Shown in pieces: positions 54,134 to 64,000 of a DNA stretch of 64,000 bases (position 1 is its first letter; each line of letters starts with the position of its first letter). Both the position numbers and the translations under genes were made by a program. The stretch comes from Malus domestica. Lineage: Eukaryota; Streptophyta; Magnoliopsida; Rosales; Rosaceae. A model generated the notes under the pieces. The model searched no databases. It saw only the letters and a list, made by a program, of their open reading frames with translations, and was not told where the DNA came from. The stretch lies in the NCBI RefSeq assembly GCF_042453785.1, contig NC_091675.1, positions 1,004,501 to 1,068,500 on the forward strand. The letters run 5' to 3'.

Positions 54134-57100
54134 TCAGAACTGTTTGACAGAGCTATTTTCCTCCGGCGGGGGTGTCATCGTTGTTGTTTTGAAAACAGGG
54201 TAGTAGGAGTCGAGTTCGAGCTGCTCCAAGATCTGTTTCGTCTTCCAAAGATACGAAGAGTGGCCTTCGACAATTTGCGTCACGTCAACCTGAGAAGTGA
54301 AATCGAAACTTCAAAACAATGCAGCACAAGTACCGACCAAAATTGCAAATGCAAAAGAAACTGGGAGGTTGGAGAACTTACATTTTCAATCCCAGGGACA
54401 TCAACAGGTTGAATTCCACCTAAACCTTGAGAAAGTAAACTGTATACAGAAAACACTTAGTCCGATGGATTTATAACTCATGGCTTTTTTCGATATGATT
54501 AGAAAGAACACATATGTACCACCCCCGGGCTCGGATATGCATAATGCTAGAACCAAAGGATAAATGACCCGTACCTTGCACGAAAGGCGATTCCCAGTGT
54601 CCAATCATTTATAGAATAGGCATTCACGAATCTCCCGGCCACCATCTGTGGAGCAGAAATAGGTTCAGCCTTCAGTGTCAAAATGTAAGAACAGTAGCAG
54701 CACAACAAAACTTGCAAAGGAAACCAAATAACAGATGCAAAAAGGAAAGGAAAAAAAAAAAGAGTTTTGAACTACCTTTCTAGCATCACTCCAATTTTCT
54801 TCTTCAACCGAAACTGGCGCTCCCAGAAGTACAACCCTTTCTACCAGACCAGCTATAGAAATGCATAAACCGGATTCAATTATTTTTATTTATTATAGTG
54901 CTACTGTACTTGTCCACAATAGGATGAAACGGATTGTGATAATTACCGTTATCCCCTTCTGTTTCAGCCAAAGATTGAAGACATTTGAAAATTACTCTGG
55001 CCCCCAGTGAGAATCCTACGAGCGTCACTGGCCTGGACCGTACACGGAGGATTTTAAGTCAAGTATACACATGATGTTTAAGGGAAAGATGGACATGTCT
55101 TTTATAATATGAGATTCTTCTACCTGCCCCCTTGCAGTCCATTCAGCAGGACTTCAGCGAGCATCTTCCCAGCTTTGTCTGATCTGGCCAAGAAAAGGGA
55201 ATGCTACAATTTCATATTTGTCATGCACTGCAAGTAATGAACACTCAAGATAGTGTTTCAAATACTTGAAAACTGAACCACCTCGGGAGCAAATTATGAG
55301 AACAAAACTTTCGCAATCAAAACATGAACACAATGGAAACCAATATCTTTCCATTATCAATCCACATAGAGTTCCTTCCAAACAAATAAAAAATTACCTG
55401 TCCACTGCAACTGCCCATTTGCTATCTATAAGATCAGATGCCGTAACTAATGTTGTTGGCATAGCAAATGCCGCTAGAAGTGTGTTTAATACAGTTAGCA
55501 TGGCACCTTCCTTCATCAACTGTAATGCAATTCCTGTAACAGTTTGCAACAATGTTGGTCATGGACTCATAGATATGCCAAAAGTAAAAAAAAAAAAAAA
55601 AAAAAAGTGATAGTTCTTATAACGTTAAGAACGTACGTGAAGTAAGCCAGTCTTGGATTGCAGTGCTCAATGCAATCAAATTCTTAGACTCCCACCAGAG
55701 TGCATACCTATGCATTCACTACATTAATATCAATTACTTAGCCAGTGATGATAATTCAAAACCTATGTGATGCTTCTATAATCGACAGAATTTCAAGTTA
55801 AATAGAAAGCATATCATCTTTTTCACCATACTACTTGGGGAAACACAATTTGCATTGCTTACCTTTCCAAATTTTCATTCTGAGCTTCCCAAGGCCTTAT
55901 GAAGTCTTCATCCTCGAAAACAAGTCCAGAAACCAATATTCCCACTGCTAGCCGCTGAAAAGGAGGTTTTCAGAAAAAGGTCAGCAATGTCGTTTATACA
56001 GAAAAGGTGGTGCTCAATATAAATTGCAATTTGCCACTATAACATCAAGCCATAGAAATCCCTCAGAAACAGCTCACACCTCCCGGTTCCCCACAAAAAT
56101 AAAAATATGGATTTGTAAAATGTCAAAATGAACTCACCCCTTTCTCATAATTTTTAACTGTCCTGAACTCAAATTCTTCAATGTTGCCAGTTCTTCTAGC
56201 CATTTTACTCCCCGTAAGTCCAGCTCCAGCAGCTGAGATGCCGAAAGAGCGAGTAAGTATCCACTACATACCCTTTTTTCTCATTATATTTGAAAGATTG
56301 AACCTATGGAGTATGGAATGGTGGTCTTTTTGAATGTGCTTTCAAAATGACCACATGCTTGATAAAAACCATAGAGTTTAGATCGAGGTTAAGTGTATTA
56401 ATCTTTCGGAGGTTTAAGACTAATAATAATGTTGAATGAACAAGAGGGTATGTTGATTGTTGAGTCTAAAACTATGAGTCTCAACTCCATCCACCACTCT
56501 TCTATTTTATGAATAAGTTAAGAATTGATGATTTGAATATACGGTACCATAACGAGAAAGCATCCATGTGTGCAGTTGTGTCAAAAGTGACCTATCCTCT
56601 TAATTCACAACTTTCTGTCAACCGCATGCCTTCCTAGTATTCATGTTCATCCCTCTTGTTATTAGCCAAGACTAGGTTTTTCTTCCAGTTACATAAACGA
56701 TGTCAGATTCGTAAGTCTAACTAAGCATGAAAATATTAGAAGAAAAAAAAACCACTTTTGCACCTCCAAATGATGCAGCAACAGCAACAGAGCCAGTAAC
56801 AGAGCCAGTGGCAGTTGCAGCAGCAGCGAATCCACCTGCTCCAATTGCAGGGATAATACCACCCAATGTTGGAGCTAGAGCACCTAAAGCCTGCGCAATT
56901 GCAGGAGCGACTAGGCCTGTGAAAAATTAAAAGTCAACAACAAGTTAAAGACTACTAGTTCTATTTTAAAAGGAGTGACATCTGCTTTTTTGAAGTTGAC
57001 GGATTTCATACCACCAGTGATAGCCATTAAGGTTCCCCCTGTTAAAGCAGCTGCACCAATTAGACTTCCCCGCTTCATTTCCTCCCATGAGATTTCTGAA

Positions 57101-58664
57101 GTTTTTGTTTTGTTGTCATCAGTAACTTCTTTTATTGAAGCCATAAAAGAACAAGCAACCATCACCTCCATGACTTCCTGCAGAGTAGAATTTTCCTCAT
57201 AGACGGCTCAATATGCTTTTGTTTCTTTCTTCTTCTTATTTTTATTTATTCATTTGAAGCATAAAGAGTAGGTATTCATCAAATAGCAGACACTATTATA
57301 GCCTTATTATTTTGATAGGATCAAGTAACAAAAAGAAAAAACAATAAATGTTTTCAATAGACGGACCATTTTTTGCCATTCAACCCCAAGCCATGCTGCC
57401 AGCAACCGCAATGCTACACGGTGTCGAGCATCATAACCCTTCCTTACTTGAGAACATTTATCGCCATCTTCAGTATTATCTGCCACACAAGCTGAAAGAA
57501 GTGCATAAAGAACTGTTATTTTCCTTTCGTAACTGAGCAGGTTTCCCTCTTCCACAGGTTCCTCTAGGGGTTCAGATACATTTAATGCTTTTTCTTCAGT
57601 GGATGTCTCGGAACATGTCCTCGTTATAATCTCATAAGGCTTTGCTTCTACCTCAGAAGGTGGTTTTGTCTCAGGAACTTCATATCTCTCGCGGCATTTA
57701 GCTTCATATTCAGCATTCACAGGTTTCTCTGCTGAAGAAGCAGGAGAGTCTTCCTCAGTAAGTACCATAGCATCAACGGTTTTTGTCAAAGCACGTTCCT
57801 TGTCAGATTTTTCCTCAGAAGGCACATCAGCTTCCTCCGAGAGTAATGTCAAGAACTGAAATAAAATAAAATTACCAAAGAGCTATCAAACCGAACAAGA
57901 TATTACTAGAAAGTTATAAACACACGTAAATGTTGCAGCCAAGAATCAAATATGAGCCAAAAAGCAAATGAAAATCCTCTCAAGCTCCAATGTGTCAAAA
58001 ATACTGATGTCGGTAAATTTCAAATGACGAATAAAAAACGCACCGCTCCTACATGATGCCTAACTTGTGAAGAAGATCCTGCTGTTTCCTTTAGCCCCTT
58101 CCAGGATTGGTCATCCACTCCTAAAAATCTGAAATTCCAACCAAGGAATCATGAAGCTGGACGTGGACTCGCAGTAATGTTGAGGAATGTAAGAATCCCA
58201 CATCGGAAACTTGACAAAAGTAAAATAGAATATATATATAGAATATATGAGTGGTTCCACTCCTAACAAAACCTAAGCCATTTTGTGACAAAATTAATAT
58301 TTTACTTTAAATTAATCTAAACTGCGATGAGAGGAATCGAACTTAGTGCACAAGGGGGAACAACCCAATGTGTCTACGACCACTTCTGCACATCTGATAT
58401 GAGTATGACCAATGGAATTGAAAGAAAGTACCTGAAAATGGGATAAAGCAAACCGGAATTCTCGTGGACCCAAAGGCCGTCATTGTCCGAAACCGAAACG
58501 CTCTTACCGACGCTGGCACCTTCGCCGATGGTCTCTTCTTTCAGGGAAGGCAAAGGAGGAGTCGATTGGCGAGTCTGGTGGACCTGCGACTGGTGGAGCG
58601 CCAGAGCGAACAGAGCGCCCGCCGCGTACTTATGCGTCGGCGTCAGAATCAATGCCTCCTCCAT
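54134..58664 (-). CDS. DUF726/TMCO4-type transmembrane alpha/beta-hydrolase-fold protein
   Basis: Fifteen exons (58664-58432, 58128-58044, 57855-57367, 57177-57012, 56916-56764, 56232-56138, 55954-55863, 55707-55637, 55533-55398, 55183-55124, 55032-54947, 54852-54776, 54645-54575, 54439-54382, 54289-54134) join in frame to 675 residues. The N-terminal half has an acidic low-complexity region and LYALLSACVADNTEDGDKCS. A hydrophobic glycine/alanine-rich stretch follows (RGSLIGAAALTGGTLMAITG, then LVAPAIAQALGALAPTLGGI and AAAATATGSVTGSVAVAASF), likely two or more membrane helices. The C-terminal half is an alpha/beta hydrolase fold with the nucleophile elbow VTLVGFSLGARVI (GFSLG) and a late GHSSY that could supply the histidine. 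Human TMCO4 and yeast Mil1/YFL034W share this layout; the enzymatic substrate is not known to me. Intron 1 holds an old LTR-like fragment. Confidence 0.92.
58188..58290. mobile_element. Possible LTR-retroelement terminal fragment (fossil) in intron 1 of the TMCO4-like gene
   Basis: The stretch starting TGTAAGAATCCCACATCGGA resembles the beginning of plant LTRs of small retroelements. Only a short, old piece is left; no internal region or second terminal repeat is seen. The family cannot be fixed from this window. Confidence 0.25.
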
Positions 58665-60907
58665 TTTCGACGGCGGCGATTCCCCTTTCAAGCTCGCAGA
58701 GCATCGGAAAAGCAACTGGCTCGAATTTGCAGACCAATACGGCCGTTTTGATTTTATTAATCGATAAATTAACATCAGTATTAGCAGATAATTAAATTTA
58801 ATTAATTTTAAGGAAATTGATTGAAATTACACGAGACCGGTTCTTTATACTAGTGTTCCACCGCCTAATGCTCTTAACGACTAATTAACTACTTCGATAA
58901 TTAAGATTAATAACAGTAATTAACGAACTTAAACTAAAACTTTGCTGATTTGGAAAAATCTGTAGCGCGCTATCACCCGGCAACTCGACCGAGAAACTCA
59001 GCCCTCAAGGCTGAGAACTTTTCAACGAGACACCGACTTTGCCGTAAAAGGGCTTCTTTTTCGCGGGAGGGACACGCGGGAGAGCGATGACTCCTGCGAC
59101 CGACACGTGGCTTTCACGAGAGTCGTTTTGTTTTGTTTATCATCTAAGGGCAGGGCCGGTGACTACGAATGGGCATAATTATCCATGGGCTGAGAAACCA
59201 TGGGTTTTCCTACTCCAAATGGACTATTTTATGAGAGCCCATTAGGTCCGCTGTTAAATGGATTGGGTTTCGGCATACCCAAGGGTAACATGTGGACTTT
59301 ATTTTATTTTATTATTATTTTTGTTGAGATATTTTATAGGTCTATTTAGGGCAGTTTTCGTATTGAGTGAGATCATGTAGGATTTAGAGGGATGGAGCCA
59401 AAGCAAGGGCTATATTATTGGTGCACTATCGGATGTGTTAGGTGATGTTTACATTTCATGCTAATTAGTGAATTTATTTAATAAAATATGCTAATTAGTG
59501 TATTTATCATTTACTACATTATGTGTTGCATTGCACTAATGTGGTACAAAATATGGTTTCCCTGACATTCCTTTATTATATTTATGTTGATCCATTTGTT
59601 GTATTTATGAGCTTTCTACTTTTGTTGTATAATAAATTATTAGCTAACATGGAGGAGTTGGAAGCATGATTTTTAATTTGACCGCAAAGTCAATCTCATT
59701 CTAATATTGCTATTATGGAAAACGACTACGAGGATAATTTATTAATAAAAAAATACAATATATCAAGGGAGACATTAAGCCAAATCCTGACCATTAATTA
59801 GAATTGATAACAAACAAGTTAAAACCTCCTTTAGCAAAACCTATAACAGGAAAGTTGAGAAAGATTAGGAGAATAAGCAGCTGCAACACAACACAAGGAG
59901 GGCATGAATCCCACCAATGAGTTGGAAGCATGATGATGTATATACATATATGAAACCTATGTGGTGTATTAATTTAACAATACGAAGTGTGATCTCTACG
60001 CATGCTTGCTAGTAGTGGTACATATATACTTGTCCAAATTCCTGGCTTAAAGGCGAAGCAAAAGGCAATAAGTATTGTGTTGATCACATTGCAGGTGGAC
60101 CTCGAAGTTATACAATTATGGTGCTGCCTGTTATTATTGTATATATATTGCTCGCAGATATATGTATATTGTTGTATATATATTGCTTGAGTTACATGAC
60201 AAAAGTACAATTTAATTTAATCCAACTCTGTAAAGATATTGCAAATTAACTCAAAGCCATGGATTCAGAGATGGAAATGAGAATCACACGTCGTTTTTCT
60301 TGTTATACACGTCATTATTTTAAAATTATCAAGTTGAATAAAGCAAACGGATAACGAATACGTTTAAATAATGATGTGTCAAAAAAAAATATGTATTTAT
60401 CATTTCTCGTCTAATATTAAAAGAACTACTTATAAGTGGTCCTATGGATAAGCTAAGATAGAAATAACAATACTGTTGTGTAGGATTTACTGATCGAGAA
60501 GAGAGCAGTCTGATCAGACGAGCGTGCCATAAGTGGGCGAGAGTGGGGACATTGGAGAAGGCTGTGAAGTGAAGCATGCATGTCGCGCAACTGCCATTTA
60601 ACCTAATTTTTCCAGCCTAGACTGTAAAAAGTTATAGATTTATACAGGTGGGGACAAAAGTGAGACACAAGGCACACTTCTGTTCAAATGAAAAGGAGCA
60701 CGATTAGGGTTTTCTTAGAGATCTAGGGTCAAGTGGGGACAAGGTCTAGTTGTCAACAGCAAGACATGTGAAAAATAATTTAGAATACAACCGTAAATAC
60801 ATTGCTAAATTTAAAAGCTAAATTACATAACCAGTTTATGGAATGGTTTGAAAGTGAGATGCTTAAAAAAAAAAAAACATCCATGAAAAAAAGCTATGAG
60901 GATTTTA

Positions 60908-61196
60908 GGTGTTTGGTAAACTGAAAAAAAAAAAGAAGCTTATTTTGGAAGTTGCTATGAGAATAAGCTGAAATCAAAGGAAAAAGTTGAAGCTGCTATT
61001 TGCAGCTTTGGGGCTTTTTTTTCAAAGCACACGGAGCTACAGTGCTCATTTAATGAAAAGACCCACTATCAGACTGTTTTTTTTTTTCCAAAAGCACTTT
61101 TACAAAAAAATTTACCAAACACTTTGCTGATTTATTTCACAGCCGCTTATTCTCACAGCAGTTTTTTTTCAAAGCACAACAATACCAAACCAGCCC
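60908..61196. mobile_element. MITE-like element (GGTTTGGTA-type ends)
   Basis: Left end GGTGTTTGGTAAACTG (60908) and the reverse complement of the right end, GGGCTGGTTTGGTATT (from 61196), are imperfect inverted repeats of the kind seen in Tourist/Harbinger-like and hAT-like MITEs. Inside are further inverted words (AGAATAAGC with GCTTATTCT, AAAGCACAAC). The target duplication is unclear. It ends 7 bp before the TATA box of the glycine-rich protein gene. Confidence 0.55.
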
Positions 61197-61202
61197 TATA
61201 TC

Positions 61203-61210
61203 TATATAAG
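61203..61210 (+). promoter_or_regulatory. TATA box of the glycine-rich protein gene
   Basis: TATATAAG, 95 bp before ATG 61298, giving an expected 5' UTR of about 60 nt. Confidence 0.6.
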
Positions 61211-61297
61211 GTACCACTGTTGACAATCGCCATACTTCGCACAGCATATGCGCATCGATTTTCATTCTAACGTTCTAAAATTAATATACAAGTGCAT

Positions 61298-62026
61298 ATG
61301 GCTGCAGTAGTGATGAGAAAGTTATGGGTCGTCTTGTTTATTGTGACGGCGACTGTTGGTTCGGAAGCTGCCGGTAGTAAGTTAGAAAATGGCATGGCTA
61401 ATAGTACTCATCACGAACAAGGCAATAGTTCTTTTTTAGCTGTTGCTGAAATTCCTTCCGCAGGAATTAATGGAGAAGTAAAGAACGTGACTACTTCCTA
61501 CACAACTGAAGTTGATATCAACAACAAAAAGAAGCAACCTAATTGGATGTCCAGAGGAGGAGGAGGAAGAGGAGGAGGAAGAGGAGCAGGAGGAGGAGGG
61601 GGAGGCGGCGGTGGAGGTGGTAATGGGGGTGGAGGTGGAGGTGGAGGCGGAGGAGGATATACATGGGGTTGGGGTGGTGGTGGCGGCGGCGGAGGAGGAG
61701 GAGGAGGAGGTGGAGGTGGAAAAGGAGGAGGTGGTGGGTGGGGATGGGGCGGAGGAGGAGGAGGGGCAGGGTGGTGGAAATGGGGTTGTGGTGGTGGAAA
61801 AGGAAAGGGCCGAGGAGGAAGAGGCCGCAGAAACAGTAACCATGTCTACAGCGGCCGGAAGAGGAGGTTCGACGAGGAAGAGTACGTGATGGGAGAGTTT
61901 GCACAATGCATGCGGAAGGGGCAATGCAAAGGCATGAGATTGGATTGCCCTCTTCACTGCGGAGGGCCTTGCTTCTACGACTGCCAACACATGTGCAAGG
62001 CTCACTGCCGACGACGTCGTACTTGA
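61298..62026 (+). CDS. Secreted glycine-rich protein with a conserved Cys-rich C-terminal domain
   Basis: An intronless 242-residue protein. Residues 1-~26 form a signal peptide (MAAVVMRKLWVVLFIVTATV). A spacer with NxS/T sites (NSTHHE, NSSFL, NVTTSY) follows, then about 90 residues of nearly pure glycine with scattered W, K and R, then a basic stretch (KGKGRGGRGRRNSNH) and a compact C-terminal module with nine cysteines, from EFAQCMRKGQCKG to CQHMCKAHCRRRR (eight of them closely spaced). Cell-wall or apoplastic location is inferred from the signal peptide and Gly-rich body. The Cys spacing is not one I can assign to snakin, defensin or oleosin-type GRPs. ATG 61298 is the first ATG after the TATA box. 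The antisense long frames are shadows of the GC-rich repeat. Confidence 0.85.
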   Translation: MAAVVMRKLWVVLFIVTATVGSEAAGSKLENGMANSTHHEQGNSSFLAVAEIPSAGINGEVKNVTTSYTTEVDINNKKKQPNWMSRGGGGRGGGRGAGGGGGGGGGGGNGGGGGGGGGGGYTWGWGGGGGGGGGGGGGGGGKGGGGGWGWGGGGGGAGWWKWGCGGGKGKGRGGRGRRNSNHVYSGRKRRFDEEEYVMGEFAQCMRKGQCKGMRLDCPLHCGGPCFYDCQHMCKAHCRRRRT

Positions 62027-62652
62027 TCATCACTGGCAAATGTTTGATGTTTCCGAATTAATTAAGGCGCCATTAATTTCTAACAGTCACATTAATCCCG
62101 AAGCACATATTACCCAATTAGTCGACCGATCGATGATTAAGCAAGGCTGATGGATTAAGGATTTATTATAGTTAAATTGTTCTCTATCTGTTGTTTGCGC
62201 TTCCATTCACCTTTTTTCTGTTTTTTTTTTCTTTTCATTCAACCTTTTTTCGTTGTTCAATTTTATGTGCCCTATGTATATTCTGCATGCATGCATGCAT
62301 GCAATGTTTTACGTGGTAATGACTCAAGAGAATATCGTTCAATTTATTGTGTTTTTTTATGTCAAATTATGGTCAGCTTTGACAATACAAATAAATGTAA
62401 TGCTAGAGAGATTATCTATTTAAGTTATATTTTGCATATCATATGACATGATTGTTAATGTCGGTCCATTTGTTGAAGAGATAAATTTTATGTGCAACCA
62501 GTTCTATGATTTGTGTAGAATATCTAATAAGAAGATATATACGTGTGGAAACAAATTAAAGGAATATATAAACAGTCCAATTTAGTTTGTAAGAGGCAAA
62601 GCTGAAAATCGAACCAATCTAGGCCAAATTCCATCTATTCAATTTTTTTGGG

Positions 62653-62816
62653 GTAATGCTAGGGACACCAAAATTTTTAAAGCAGATGATGTGGTTGTAG
62701 TCTTGTAGATGATTGGATTAAAAATCAAGTGTCAATTGACGTATTTGTTTCTTATTAGTGACACATCAATTTGGGTTACAAATTTAGTTTAAAATCTTGG
62801 TCTCCCTAGCATTATC
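62653..62816. mobile_element. MITE with ~28-bp imperfect inverted repeats
   Basis: The left end GTAATGCTAGGGACACCAAA and the reverse complement of the right end (ATAATGCTAGGGAGACCAAG) match at most positions and continue into AATTTTTAAA-like sequence. About 164 bp, non-coding. Confidence 0.7.
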
Positions 62817-62991
62817 TTTTTTTTTTTTGTTCGGTTTGATTTTGTTCACTGATGTGCTTGTTCAAATGTTAATTTACCCCAACTTGCCATGCAGTTTTGG
62901 GCTGTTAGAGCGTCGTGCTCTTCTCTTTAGACTCAAGTTCCAATCTTATTCACCATAAATTATGAGGTCGTTTTTTTTTTTAAACTAAAAT

Positions 62992-63124
62992 CTTGTTTGA
63001 TAACTACTTTAAAAAAATAAAAAATGAAAAAAAAAAAAACTGAAAGCTACTTCTTGAGTTTTCAAAATTTGACCTTGAGTTTTTACAACTGAAAATTGAA
63101 AACAAAATGATTATCAAACAATGC
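62992..63124. mobile_element. Small MITE (~133 bp)
   Basis: CTTGTTTGATAAC at the left and TTATCAAACAATG at the right are inverted copies. The inside is A/T-rich with no coding potential. Its target duplication is not clear. Confidence 0.5.
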
Positions 63125-63502
63125 CTAAATTAGACTTACCCATTGTGTTTATGCAATCAGAGTTAAAATGGGCTTTCAACAAATTGAAACAAGATTGGGC
63201 TTCTTAACGCTACGAGCCTAACAAGCCCAATGGATCCGCATAAAATTGTTCGTTCTTTTATTTTATTTTTTTAAGTAAAAGAAAAGAGAGCAAAGAACAG
63301 CTGTACATAAACTAATACAAAAAAAGAATAAAATGAATAGTAGAAGCTAGCATCTAATTAAAGTTAAAGAAAGAAAGGTAATCGCACCACGACGGCGGCG
63401 ACGTGGCGGTCCATTAACGGAAAATAACAGACAAATCAGCCTCTAGATTAAGGTCTTGAAGCACAACTTTGAAAAATCGAGACTACCTACAGCTGAGCTG
63501 CA

Positions 63503-63550
63503 ATGGAGGCAATCAGGAAGCTCAGAGATCAGGTCGCCAAGCAACAGCAG
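63503..63550 (+). CDS. First coding exon of a SH3P-like (BAR-SH3) gene, cut by the window end
   Basis: ATG 63503 opens MEAIRKLRDQVAKQQQ, and the exon ends at 63550 before a GTACTC donor. This is close to the start of the plant SH3P proteins as I recall it (MEAIRKQA..LREQVARQQQ), which bind membranes and clathrin-coated vesicles or autophagosomes through BAR and SH3 domains. Only 16 residues are visible, so the call rests on the amino-terminal motif and on the presence of a good splice donor and a CT-rich leader. The rest of the window (63551-64000) would be intron 1. Confidence 0.45.
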
Positions 63551-63740
63551 GTACTCTCTATCTCTCTCTCTTCGTGTTTGATGGAATTTACATCTGTTTC
63601 CGAATTTGTATTTCTGTATGGATTTTGATATGAACATAAGCTGCGTTAATTGTGAGATTGCGAGATTGCTTATCAGATTTATAATTTTAAAGGTGTGCTA
63701 TCAATCAATTTAGTTCCAGTATAATAATAATGATTATAAT

Positions 63741-63812
63741 TGTTGAATTGAATTGAATCGAAACGAATTGAATTGAATCGAATCGAGTTGAATTGAATTG
63801 AATCGAATCGAA
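63741..63812. repeat. GAATT/GAATC pentanucleotide microsatellite
   Basis: About 14 imperfect units of TTGAA/TCGAA (GAATT, GAATC, GAACG variants) in intron 1 of the last gene. Likely length-polymorphic. Confidence 0.85.
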
Positions 63813-64000
63813 TTTCACTATTTCTGAGCTGTTTGGGGATGTGTTGGAGTGTACTGTTGGTGAATTTGTAAAATTTTGAACCAGGTGTTGCTGATTACTT
63901 AATCATTTTATCAGGATTTAAGTCAATGCTTAATTTTTACTTTTTCTGAAAACTTCAAGTGGAAATTACATCTAATTCAATGTTTTATGCTTCATTGATG

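Larger units (their letters stand above)
58665..61297. other. TMCO4-like promoter, AT-rich intergenic DNA, a MITE and the GRP promoter
   Basis: No gene seen. TTGTATATATATTGCT occurs twice (60135-60150 and 60171-60186). A MITE-like element spans about 60908-61196. The GRP TATA box is at 61203-61210, immediately to the right of that element. Confidence 0.5.
62027..63502. other. GRP 3' UTR, two MITEs, promoter of the last gene
   Basis: No gene seen. A (CATG)n-like run GCATGCATGCATGCATGCA is at 62284-62302. MITEs lie at about 62653-62816 and 62992-63124. The last ~250 bp form the promoter and leader of the gene starting at 63503. Confidence 0.5.

Noticed and set aside
61436-62039. Long antisense frames over the glycine-rich protein
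   Set aside because: They are complements of GGN repeats (poly-Ser/His/Leu) with no independent signals.

Overview
The window is plant nuclear DNA from a dicot. Genes carry GT-AG introns, there are plant-only families (ARC6, KIN-7 kinesins, LRR receptor kinases) and many short non-autonomous DNA transposons. The repeat types recall apple/pear-type Rosaceae, but that placement is inference from memory; no database was consulted.

Layout, left to right. 77-2021 (+): 3' part of a gene for a chromatin/transcription-type protein with a C-terminal SCAF/PHRF1-like helical domain. 4492-5550 (+): V-ATPase proteolipid subunit c. 7035-10269 (+): nine-exon alpha/beta hydrolase of the CGI-58/soluble LPA acyltransferase type. 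11617-15054 (+) and 20287-23709 (-): two closely related intronless LRR receptor-like kinases, tail to tail, an inverted duplication whose kinase domains lack several catalytic residues. A tRNA-Glu(CUC) lies between them (17578-17649, -).

About 24991-45632 is a tandem duplication of a roughly 9.7 kb segment holding [tRNA-Glu (-)]-[ARC6 (+)]-[KIN-7 kinesin (-)]. In unit 1 the tRNA is intact and ARC6 is a pseudogene; in unit 2 ARC6 is intact and the tRNA is degenerate. Both kinesins are intact and differ in a coding repeat. Unit 1 also gained a hAT element nested in another repeat (about 25.15-26.63 kb) and a small Helitron (35547-35931); both are missing at the matching places of unit 2, so they postdate the duplication.

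Right part: an EF-hand/TPR protein (46634-49021, +); a tandem pair of small secreted-peptide-like genes, the first ending in a CIF-like DYG... tail (49521-49835 and 50447-50668, +); LTV1, a 40S ribosome biogenesis factor (51191-53350, -) with a telo-box/site II promoter; a fifteen-exon DUF726/TMCO4-type protein (54134-58664, -); a secreted glycine-rich protein with a cysteine-rich tail (61298-62026, +); and the first coding exon of a gene resembling the plant SH3P (BAR-SH3) family (63503-63550, +), cut by the window edge.

The genes are ordinary independently regulated eukaryotic units; I see no operon-like cluster. The most informative points are the complementary decay inside the tandem duplication, the CIF-like peptide pair, and the dated transposon insertions. 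Exon boundaries were set by hand from splice signals, reading-frame continuity and, for the duplicated genes, comparison of the two copies.
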